Both the position numbers and the translations under genes were made by a program. The notes under the pieces were generated by a model that was not told the DNA's origin, searched no databases, and worked only from the letters and a program-made list of their open reading frames with translations. From contig NC_012867.1 in assembly GCF_000026945.1 (NCBI RefSeq), forward strand, positions 744,001 to 808,000: a stretch of DNA of 64,000 bases, in the 5' to 3' direction. The DNA is from Candida dubliniensis CD36. Its lineage: Eukaryota; Ascomycota; Pichiomycetes; Serinales; Debaryomycetaceae. Below, piece by piece: positions 51,147-59,932 of this stretch; the first letter of the stretch is position 1; every line of letters begins with the position of its first letter.

Positions 51147-54100
51147 ATGGCAAGATTTAATAATGAAGAAATTTTAAACTCGGTAGGATTACCAAGTCAA
51201 TTATTACAACAAATCAAAAACAAGGAAAACAAGGGTGATTATGACGATGATGACAGTGAAGATAGATTTACTAAATTTGAAAAAATCAGAGGAACAAAAC
51301 GGAAATCAAAACCAATAAGTCGAAAAGATAAAAGAAAACAAGAAAGAGAATTAAAGAAACAAAAGAGAGTAAAGAAAGATACACATCCTCAAAAGATTCA
51401 GCCAAAGAAACAAAATGAAAATAAACAGGATCCACTTGCGTTGTTAGCAACCAAAAAGAACAAAAGCAAATCCAGAAAGATAGAAGAAGATAATCCTTTG
51501 GAGGCATTACGAAAATTAAAAGAAACTAAAAATAATAACAATAAGACCCCAAAAGCAAAAAGTGATATTAAAATTGTCAAAGAAGATGAATTATTGGACG
51601 ATGAAGTATCTGATTTGGGTTACAGTGAAGATGACTTCAGTAGCGAAAATGAAACAGATTTCGAGGACGTTGAAAACATTAACATGGACCCAATGGAAGC
51701 ATTGCGTGCTTTAAAGCAGAAGAAAAATGGATCAAACAAAGCATCTTCAGATATTAGAATAGTAAAAGAAGATGACTTGGATGACGATGATATATCAGAT
51801 TTTGAAGAGGCAGAAGACGAGTTACAAGAAGACAACGATCCCATGGAGGCTTTGCGTTTATTGAAGAGTAAAAAGAACAAATCAGCTAAGACCTCTGAAA
51901 TAAGAATTGTAAAGGAGGACGAGTTAGAACAAGAAAATGATGATGAGGTTTCCGATTTGGTTAGTGATGAAAATTTCGATGATCAAGAGGAAGAAGAAGA
52001 CTTTGGAGGTTTTGAAGATGCAAGTGAAGGTGAATCGGATTTTGGTTTTTCAGAAGATGATGAAGAAGAAGAAGACCCATTAGCAAAATTAAAGGCTATA
52101 AAAGAGGCCAAAAGAAATGGGAAATCTGAGAAAACTAAGCAGAAACAAGAAAAAGAAGTATATCCGATTGATCCTCATTTGCAAGAGCAATTCCGTAAAG
52201 ATGATGAAGACATTGAGTATTATGCAAAAAAATTGGGTCTCAAAAATGGGAAAAAGTCCAAACTTTCTAAAACTGACGATGATGATATTATCGGAGGACT
52301 TTTGGATGGCCTAGACCTAGATTTTGAGTCTGCAATGGAAAACATAGATGATACAACAGATGATCATATTTCTGAAGAGGATGAAGAGTATTCTAGTGAT
52401 TATTTGGACAACTCGAAAAAAGTGAAGGAAAACCCATATGTGGCACCTGGACTGGAAGAAACCAAATCTTCCGAGGAGCTGGAAATAACACCACAAAGAT
52501 ATATTCCACCGGCATTGAGGAAAAAAATGGCATTAGAAGCAGGCGAAGGTGTTTCAGAAGAAACTCTTAAATTAAGGAAATCAATCAAAGGTCCTCTCAA
52601 TAAGTTGTCCGAAGCTAACATTAGTTCCATTGTCAGTGAAATAAATGCGTTATATTTGTCTCATCCTAGACAGGTATTGAATGAAGAAATTACAAATATT
52701 ATTCTTAGCAGTATTGTGCAACAGGGAAGACTTTTAGATACATTTGTTTATCTTCATGCAACTGTTGTTGTGGCACTTTATAGGTTACAAGGAGTTGAAT
52801 TTGGAGCACATTTTATTCAAACTATTGTGGAGAAATTTGAGACTTATCAAACCGATTCTTCAAAAACAAAAGAAGCATCGAATATAATTTCATTGTTGTC
52901 CTCGGTATATTTATTTCAATTAGTGTCGTCTAAATTATTGTATGATTTGATCAAAGAATTGATTAATAATCTTGACGAAAACAACGCTGATTTATTATTG
53001 AGGTTGATTCGTAATTCTGGGAATCAAATGCGTTCTGACGATCCATCAGCCTTGAAAGAAATCGTTTTGTTAATAAATGGAAAAGTCTCAACCTTACCGA
53101 AGGATTCCATTAACACAAGAACTCAATTTTTAATTGAAACAATCTCGTCGTTGAAAAATAATAAATTGAAAATAGTAAATGAAGCAAATCATCAGTTATC
53201 TGTTAAATTGAAAAAGTTTTTGGGTGGAATCAATGAAAATAAATCAGGTGACCCAATCCAAGTTTCATTGCAAGATATCCAAAATGTGGTCACTAGAGGT
53301 AAATGGTGGTTAGTTGGATCAGCATGGAAAGGTCATGAGACAGATAAACCCAAAGATGATGTAGATATTGTGGCCATGAGTGATATCTTGGATAATGCCG
53401 AACCCAATTGGATGGAGTTGGCCAAAGCGCAAAGAATGAACACTGATATACGTCGTGCAATATTTGTTTCCATTATGTCAGCCAACGATTACATTGATGC
53501 TGTCACAAAGTTAGATAAATTAGCATTAAAAAGAAATCAAGAGAGAGAAATACCCAAAGTGTTAATTCATTGTGCTACCATGGAACCATCTTGGAATCCT
53601 TATTATGGTGTTTTGGGTAACAAGCTATGTGATTCGCACTCCTTCAGGAAAACTTTCCAATTTATGTTGTGGGATTTGATCAAAGAATTGGATGGAGGAA
53701 GTGCCGATGACGAAGAAGAGGAAGATAATTTCATTGGGTTTGATTCATTTGATGAGGAAAATAAAATGAAAAGAATATTGAACTTGGGAAGATTCTACGC
53801 GTTTCTTTTGGCAGAAGGTTCTATGCCGTTGCACAATCTCCGGACAGTAAATTTCTTAACAGCTTCAAGTGATACCGTACTATTTTTAGAAGTGTTGTTG
53901 GTCAGCTTCTTCGACCAAGTTGGTAAAAAATCTCGGAAAAATTCAGTTGGAGGTGGTTTGCAAAGCAAAGCTCAAGGAATGTACGAGCAAAAATATGATG
54001 ATAGATTATTAGTTGAGCGTGTTTTGAAAGCTAAAGATCAAACTACTATGTTAAGAGGTCTACAATATTTTGTACAGCAAAAAGTTAAAACAAGTGAAGT

Positions 54101-54194
54101 TGTCTCTGGAAAGAAACAATTGAAAAGAGTAGAATGGGGGGTAGATGCCTTGTTTGATATAATTGACGAATTTTTAAAAAATTCGGAAGACTGA
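51147..54194 (+). CDS. SGD1: Nucleolar MIF4G/MA3 protein Sgd1
   Basis: Sgd1 (NOM1 homolog) is an essential nucleolar protein of the 40S/90S pathway, also genetically linked to osmoregulation and phospholipase C. The 1,015-aa protein has a highly charged N terminus (residues 1-430, Lys/Arg-rich blocks and Asp/Glu runs) with five repeats of the type DPMEALRxLK. A MIF4G domain starts at about 478 (KSIKGPLNKLSEANISSIVS) and an MA3 domain at about 765-880 (RRAIFVSIMSANDYIDAVTK, then FRKTFQFMLWDLIKEL). The RYIPPALRKK motif just before MIF4G is typical. The ATG at 51147 is the first in frame. Confidence 0.94.
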   Translation: MARFNNEEILNSVGLPSQLLQQIKNKENKGDYDDDDSEDRFTKFEKIRGTKRKSKPISRKDKRKQERELKKQKRVKKDTHPQKIQPKKQNENKQDPLALLATKKNKSKSRKIEEDNPLEALRKLKETKNNNNKTPKAKSDIKIVKEDELLDDEVSDLGYSEDDFSSENETDFEDVENINMDPMEALRALKQKKNGSNKASSDIRIVKEDDLDDDDISDFEEAEDELQEDNDPMEALRLLKSKKNKSAKTSEIRIVKEDELEQENDDEVSDLVSDENFDDQEEEEDFGGFEDASEGESDFGFSEDDEEEEDPLAKLKAIKEAKRNGKSEKTKQKQEKEVYPIDPHLQEQFRKDDEDIEYYAKKLGLKNGKKSKLSKTDDDDIIGGLLDGLDLDFESAMENIDDTTDDHISEEDEEYSSDYLDNSKKVKENPYVAPGLEETKSSEELEITPQRYIPPALRKKMALEAGEGVSEETLKLRKSIKGPLNKLSEANISSIVSEINALYLSHPRQVLNEEITNIILSSIVQQGRLLDTFVYLHATVVVALYRLQGVEFGAHFIQTIVEKFETYQTDSSKTKEASNIISLLSSVYLFQLVSSKLLYDLIKELINNLDENNADLLLRLIRNSGNQMRSDDPSALKEIVLLINGKVSTLPKDSINTRTQFLIETISSLKNNKLKIVNEANHQLSVKLKKFLGGINENKSGDPIQVSLQDIQNVVTRGKWWLVGSAWKGHETDKPKDDVDIVAMSDILDNAEPNWMELAKAQRMNTDIRRAIFVSIMSANDYIDAVTKLDKLALKRNQEREIPKVLIHCATMEPSWNPYYGVLGNKLCDSHSFRKTFQFMLWDLIKELDGGSADDEEEEDNFIGFDSFDEENKMKRILNLGRFYAFLLAEGSMPLHNLRTVNFLTASSDTVLFLEVLLVSFFDQVGKKSRKNSVGGGLQSKAQGMYEQKYDDRLLVERVLKAKDQTTMLRGLQYFVQQKVKTSEVVSGKKQLKRVEWGVDALFDIIDEFLKNSED

Positions 54195-54261
54195 TTAGTA
54201 TTATTAAGATTTAGCAATATGTACAGGTAATAAATAGCGCATCTTAGTATCGCAAATGCAT

Positions 54262-55923
54262 TTATACTTTTTCAAGAATGGCAATGGATTCAACGTGTTT
54301 TGTTTGCGGGAAAAAGTCAAATCCCATTACATCTTTAACTTTATATTTTACATTGGTATGCTGTTGGAGATTCTCAAATGTAGCCAAGTCCCTGGCCTGT
54401 GAAAAAACATTACAGCTGACGTAGACAACAATTTCTGGTTCAAAATTTAACAACTGCTGCAAAAATGATTCATTAGATCCCTTTCTCGAAGGGTCGACAA
54501 TTACAACACTATTTTTACCAGAAATTCCCGATTTTTTGAATTTGTCATTGTTAAATATGTTTGAAGCATCCCCAGAAACGAATTGGACTCTTTCAGGATC
54601 CAACCCATTCAATTTAGCATTATGGTTAGCGTATTTAATTGCTTGTTCAACTAGCTCTATACCAAAAATCTTGGTGTTTTCATTGAATGATTTAGACAAA
54701 GCAATCCCAAAAAACCCAACGCCACAATATGTGTCAATCAAATTGTCAATTGTTTTATCAGATTGATTGATATGGTATCTGATATAATCCAAAACACTGG
54801 GCAAAATTGCATTATTATTTTGGAAAAAACAATTGGAGTCATATTGAAATAAAAAGTCCTCGACTTTTTCTGTGACAACTTTTTTTTGTCCCTCTAACGC
54901 TACTGACTTGAAGGCACCAGTGTCATGATTGATACGGAGGCTCTGTCTTAACGTTAGCTGTGTCAAAGGTGTTGATTTTCCAATGTATTTCTCTCTTGAC
55001 TCTAACAATTTATCATTTATTTCTGGTGTGGCAATGGGACAATTGCTTACATCTAATCTTTCTCGATTATTAACATGCTGGAAACCAAGTTTCTGGTTAA
55101 CTTTTTTGGATACAGCAAAATGTGGAGTCAATTTTGTTCTATAAGTGTACTGTAAAGGCGACTCATTAACAACACCAAAATTATCGATGTCGTTGAACAG
55201 GTTGAAAATCTGAGGATAAAAATATTTATATGCTCTTTGGATCACTGATTGTTTATACTTCAATTGATCCTCATATGACAACATTTGTAATTGGCATCCG
55301 TTACATTCATTGAACTTTTCGCATACTATGAGCATATCGTTTCTTCTGGATTCTTTAGACTTAGAATTGAGCACTTCAATAAGCTCACCTTCGGCATAAA
55401 ACTCATGATGCATTTTAAGTAATACTTTGGTATTGTCTCCGATAACTGTCTTGGGTATTATCAATACTGTGTACTGGTTCAAGATTTCTTCAGGATCAGC
55501 CACAAAGTTGTGGGCATACATGGACTTAGGAACTATAGCTAACCCTTCACCCAGAGAAGTCATGGCTCTGATTTTAACATTGTCTAGTATTGTATCCTGA
55601 GTTCTTTGATGGGGTAAGAAGTTCTTGATTATATCAAGTGAATTACGTATATTATCCGTTTGAATCTCTAACTTATGACTTTGAGAATATTGTTGTAAAA
55701 AATCATTGATTTCACGGTACGTTATCTTACTAGGATGAGTGGGGTCAGTTAAATCATTTCTTCGTTTTGTCTTTTTGAAATGCCTGAGTAAATTGGCAAT
55801 TTTTTCTTCTCCTTTCGGTTTCCTATTAGGTGTGGCTATTTTTGAATAGTTGTAGCATTGTGTGACGATCACCCTATTCAGTAAACTTACAATTCTAGGT
55901 AAGTTTCTTTGTAGACTAAGCAT
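54262..55923 (-). CDS. TRM2: tRNA (uracil-54-C5)-methyltransferase Trm2
   Basis: Trm2 makes m5U54 (ribothymidine) in the T-loop of tRNA. The 553-aa product has a basic, possibly mitochondrial, N terminus (MLSLQRNLPRIVSLLNRVIV). A TRAM-like beta region follows, then the cysteine segment CEKFNECNGCQLQMLSYEDQ, then the Rossmann motif DTYCGVGFFGIALSK. The late VDPSRKGSNE segment (family usually DPPRKG) and the catalytic Cys in VYVSCNVFSQARDL complete the site. The start at 55923 is the first ATG. The gene is convergent with SGD1 (67 bp). Confidence 0.94.
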   Translation of the reverse strand: MLSLQRNLPRIVSLLNRVIVTQCYNYSKIATPNRKPKGEEKIANLLRHFKKTKRRNDLTDPTHPSKITYREINDFLQQYSQSHKLEIQTDNIRNSLDIIKNFLPHQRTQDTILDNVKIRAMTSLGEGLAIVPKSMYAHNFVADPEEILNQYTVLIIPKTVIGDNTKVLLKMHHEFYAEGELIEVLNSKSKESRRNDMLIVCEKFNECNGCQLQMLSYEDQLKYKQSVIQRAYKYFYPQIFNLFNDIDNFGVVNESPLQYTYRTKLTPHFAVSKKVNQKLGFQHVNNRERLDVSNCPIATPEINDKLLESREKYIGKSTPLTQLTLRQSLRINHDTGAFKSVALEGQKKVVTEKVEDFLFQYDSNCFFQNNNAILPSVLDYIRYHINQSDKTIDNLIDTYCGVGFFGIALSKSFNENTKIFGIELVEQAIKYANHNAKLNGLDPERVQFVSGDASNIFNNDKFKKSGISGKNSVVIVDPSRKGSNESFLQQLLNFEPEIVVYVSCNVFSQARDLATFENLQQHTNVKYKVKDVMGFDFFPQTKHVESIAILEKV

Positions 55924-56332
55924 GTTGTTAGTGATCTTTTTGACATGTTTACTAATTTTGATGAGATGATTGGTGCAAATTTTTTTCTTGTGCGGTTATG
56001 TTTTCTTGTTTTTTTGGTTTTCCAACGGATACCGTGTTTTATTATGTCACCACCAGAACTGAAGTTGAAAACAACTTAACTGATACTACTGGAATTTTAG
56101 AAAATCTGTCTTAATATTAACAAAACAAGCTTCTTTTCAAGATAATTTGGTGGTCTTGTTGGCTTGTTTTGAGATTGGTTTCCAGTTATGTAGAATTTAT
56201 AGCTGGACCGCCAGCTATCACTGATTGTAAATCAAAGTTGAATTTAAGATCTTCTGTACTTTCTTCGACTCGAATTTACTGTAAAAACAGAGCAGATTTG
56301 TCATAAATATTATTATTTTTGTAAAACCTTTT
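55924..56332. other. Divergent intergenic region TRM2 / small spliced gene
   Basis: This is 409 bp and contains the TRM2 promoter and presumably that of the small gene to its right. AT-rich, with no distinct element recognised. Confidence 0.45.
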
Positions 56333-56673
56333 ATGATTAAAAGTTCTTGTATGAAACCAAAGCAGAGTAACAAAGTCTTATGTAATTGCCATCTTTGAAA
56401 GAATTTGTAGTCTGTCGATCAAGAGGTAAAGATACTCGAAAACGCATTGATACGGAGATAGACCAAATTAGAAAGAGCAAACCAAACTTTGACGCAGATA
56501 ATCCATTAACTCCGTATCTGGTTGATTCGATTAAACCAAACAACATTGTAAAAAGGAAAAAGACACGGAGATTTCTTGAATCAAAACTGTGGAGAATGCG
56601 GACTAATCATGGGAACGGCGATTCTTTTCGCCGTTTGGCCAAAAGATATCTATACTATCAAGAACATAAATAA
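56333..56673 (+). CDS. Probable two-exon small basic protein, unrecognised
   Basis: An open frame (to 56673) encodes a basic, well-mixed protein with blocks RSRGKDTRKRIDTEIDQIRK, NPLTPYLVDSIKPNNIVKRK and DSFRRLAKRYLYYQEHK. It has no usable ATG and is preceded by TAA. Splicing 56349-56410 (62 bp, GTATGA donor, GAGTAAC branch-like at 56365-56371, TTTGTAG acceptor) joins ATGATTAAAAGTTCTT (56333-56348) to it in frame, giving 92 aa beginning MIKSSFCRSRGKD. The donor and branch differ from consensus at one and two positions. The composition suggests a nucleic-acid or ribosome-associated protein, but no family is recognised. Confidence 0.5.
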
Positions 56674-57877
56674 AAAAAAAAGCACAATGTTGATTTTTGC
56701 TTGCTGAAACCACAGCAACTGTAATCAGTTCTCAATTCATTTCAAAATAGGGGGAATTTGTTTATCTATCTTGAATGTTTTCCTGTTTCTTGTTGTTCTT
56801 TATTTTTGCTGTCAAAAGTGTAAAGATAAGAATTAACACACATTACAGAGAACTAGCCTCCACATTTTTTTTCTTTCTTTGCCTATCTTTTCTGGGGCGA
56901 AACTTCTGGTGTCGCATTTTTTTCAATAATGCCATGCCACTTCTCCTCTTGCTCCCCCCGCTATCGCTTCACTGATTTGTTTTTAGTCAATGCCAATACG
57001 GTAACATTTGACTGCTTATTCCAAGACTTTTCTTCTGATTCACTTTGATAATGACTTAATTCCTTGGCAATATCTAAATGCTCTTTCTCTCACATGCATG
57101 CATTGTTGTATATACTAAAACAGGCAACAACAAACGAGAGAAGCAAGTAAAATCGCCGTGTAGTAAACCATAAGATCAATTAAGGACATTTAATCATATC
57201 AGTCTTGCTTTTGAATAATAGAATGTTGGATTGGTAATCAAACACAGACTTTTTGTTTCGTACCAGCGATGTCAATCATGTATTGTTACCATAGGTGGTG
57301 TTTGTTCTAGTTTGAGGGGGTGGCTGTAGCCTCTCAATTTTGTATGACTCATAAATGTATAAAGGAATAAAATGACACTGTCTATTTTCATTTGGTTTAG
57401 GACAAGCAATTTAGTTGTTCGTTGCTTTTAGTAGTATCCGTGAATCGAAAAATGTCGGGCCGTTGCTAATTATAGAAGTTCCGAAGTGCTAGCCGTGTGT
57501 AAAAGAATGTCCATTTTACCTAAAAATAGTGGTCTTTGTTGATTTAATCCTGTTCGCTATGTTGACCGCATTAAATATTCAGAATACGTCCACAACTTGA
57601 AAGACTAAGTAATAAAAACAAAGCAGGTTGGTTTAATTCTGCCTAACTCAGAATGAAGGAATTTGTTGCATGAAAGTGGTCAGTCTATTCTTGTTAGTTG
57701 GCCCCTCTAGATGTATTGATGTTATTAATTCGATTAGCTGGGTGTTTATCCTTGCAATAGTTTCAATACATATATATATTGGCACGTTCCTTTCCTCTTG
57801 GGTTAGTTCTAGCATTTGTATGTTCCCCTTCAGTTTATATATTATTTCCAAGAAATCACATTTACTCCATTTCTGTT
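56674..57877. other. Intergenic, 1.2 kb, upstream of DUF1399 gene 2
   Basis: This is AT-rich promoter-type DNA. A 66-codon ORF at 56775-56975 is Phe/Leu-rich low complexity and not credible. A TATATATAT run occurs at about 57769-57779, about 100 bp before the next ATG, and may be its TATA. No RNA gene was recognised. Confidence 0.45.
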
Positions 57878-59830
57878 ATGGAAGACAGTAAAAGAAACTT
57901 TCATTATTTCGGGTATTCACTTGATAATGTTGATAAACGTTCGGTTTATGAATTTCACAATATACTTGAACAATCAGATTTTTCCAAATATCACAGCTTC
58001 CAGTATATATTGTCTGAAAAGAGTTTATCCAATAATATTAGCACAAGTATAATACCGCAACATTTGCCTAATGAATTCGAAATTATCACCCATTTGAAAT
58101 TAATAAAAGCCTTGAGTCTTTTAAAAACTAATGTATTAGCTGGAACAGCTAGCTATACGTCTATTTCAATATGGAGACAATTTGTTACTAACGCTGTAAG
58201 ACGATTCATGGTATTTTTAACCTCTCTTAAAATATTCATCGATACAGATCTAGGTTATTCGTTTGGATCACCAGACAGCCAGAATTATCAGAAGAGTCAT
58301 TTTCAATTTACTTCAATGATGACGCAATTAATGCCACCATTAGACGTGATTATGGTTTGGCATTCGTTTTTGTTACATCCAAAATCATTCTACACTGTTT
58401 TGACCAGTTGTAAAATGAAGGAATTTGCCAACATCCCCTTACCATTGCATTTGATTAGTCAATTCATTGATAATTGCACATTTGAATTTAATGTGCCACA
58501 TGAATACAAGTACAACTATTTTCAAATAATAAAGTGTACAACCACAGATATGTTTGATCTACAATATAAAGTTGATAGGGTTGGCTTTGACAGAAAGTAT
58601 GTTACAGTCACTTGTCCTCACTGTAAACATGTTATATCAGAGCCAATCAAATTGCTGAACGAAATGGGAACGGGTTTCTTTGATACAAATTTTGCAACAG
58701 AAAATATTTTCTTTGGTGAACAGTCACCTTGTTACTGTTCTAAAATTGAGAATCTAACCCATGTAGAATTGAGAAAGCTACAATTTTTTACAGATGCATC
58801 AAAAGGAAAATCTCCCATTACATTTTTTCATAAAAAAGCCCCAATTCAAACGGATGACCTTAAAAGAACTAGCCAGTCTTACCAAGAACTTTTTAGGCAA
58901 TCATGGGAAACAATTCAAGCCAAAGACCTTAATGATATCATCCTCATTTTGGAAGAGAAATGTAATAAAGAGTCATTACCACAAGCATTCTTGTTGTCAA
59001 GTTACCGGAAACTTGATTTAATTAGTATGACTGTTCCTGGAGATATTCAAATTGGAGAAAATTTAGTGGAATTTGTTTTAAGGCAAGAAAGTTTCAATAA
59101 CAACATGAACAACTTAAATTGGCTACATTCAAAAACCATCAGCAGTATTATTTCTGAAGCCACGACAAGATACAGTAATTTTTACCCAATTATTACGCAT
59201 CCAAAGTTGTCCCAAGAGTTAAAGTCAACATTGGATATTGATTTAGTATGGTATACACATCAGCTATGTGCGTATGGTTACTTTCAGGATTGCTTGATGT
59301 CACCCAATGGTTGTATTGTTGATCAAAGAGATACAATAAGTAATCTGTTGATTGACAATAGTGAAACATTTACAGCAAACTTGTATAAAACACTTTACGG
59401 TCAGGATTATTTTATTTGTTATTGTAATAGCTGTACATCTATGCGGTATGGGATATCACATCCAGTTATCGACCCCACAACCAACGCAAACTCGTGTCTA
59501 CTGTTAGACAACAAACTTCTTAGTATTGATCTGAATATGGCGTATCCTTCATCGGAAAGCAACAGTATCATGGAATGTACACCTGGGCTACAACAGTATT
59601 CTTGGGTTGGTGATAATCCCAATGACTTCTTAACTTACGTGGTTACAAAAGATAACTTAGATAAAGAGCTCATAGAGAAAGACCAGAGAATAATGAACAA
59701 TGACGACTTTTCCCGTGAAAATGTTGACTGTTCATTTGACTTCAATATACCGGAAGTGGACAATGCATTTCGAGATGGGCAACATGAGTGTCCAAACAAC
59801 GAGTTTTTAAGACTTTGGTGTATGATTTGA
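57878..59830 (+). CDS. DUF1399 / GRDP-like protein, paralog 2
   Basis: The frame is open to a TTG at 57779, but the first ATG is at 57878 (MEDSKRNFHYFGYSLDN), giving 650 aa. The same blocks as in paralog 1 are present: LPNEFEIITHLKLIKALSLL, PPLDVIMVWHSFLLHPKSFY, IPLPLHLISQFIDN, and TLDIDLVWYTHQLCAYGYF. The cysteine pairs match too (CPHC, CYCSK, CYCNSC). The Ser/Lys-rich basic tail of paralog 1 is missing; the C terminus is instead acidic. Function is unknown. The gene is convergent with SMC1 (102 bp). Confidence 0.75.
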   Translation: MEDSKRNFHYFGYSLDNVDKRSVYEFHNILEQSDFSKYHSFQYILSEKSLSNNISTSIIPQHLPNEFEIITHLKLIKALSLLKTNVLAGTASYTSISIWRQFVTNAVRRFMVFLTSLKIFIDTDLGYSFGSPDSQNYQKSHFQFTSMMTQLMPPLDVIMVWHSFLLHPKSFYTVLTSCKMKEFANIPLPLHLISQFIDNCTFEFNVPHEYKYNYFQIIKCTTTDMFDLQYKVDRVGFDRKYVTVTCPHCKHVISEPIKLLNEMGTGFFDTNFATENIFFGEQSPCYCSKIENLTHVELRKLQFFTDASKGKSPITFFHKKAPIQTDDLKRTSQSYQELFRQSWETIQAKDLNDIILILEEKCNKESLPQAFLLSSYRKLDLISMTVPGDIQIGENLVEFVLRQESFNNNMNNLNWLHSKTISSIISEATTRYSNFYPIITHPKLSQELKSTLDIDLVWYTHQLCAYGYFQDCLMSPNGCIVDQRDTISNLLIDNSETFTANLYKTLYGQDYFICYCNSCTSMRYGISHPVIDPTTNANSCLLLDNKLLSIDLNMAYPSSESNSIMECTPGLQQYSWVGDNPNDFLTYVVTKDNLDKELIEKDQRIMNNDDFSRENVDCSFDFNIPEVDNAFRDGQHECPNNEFLRLWCMI

Positions 59831-59932
59831 GTTTGATTAGTTTTATTTAATAAATTAAAAAAAAAAAACATTTAACATAGCTATAGAAGTTCAAATAATA
59901 TATATGTGTATCTGTTATAATTACATTTACTA

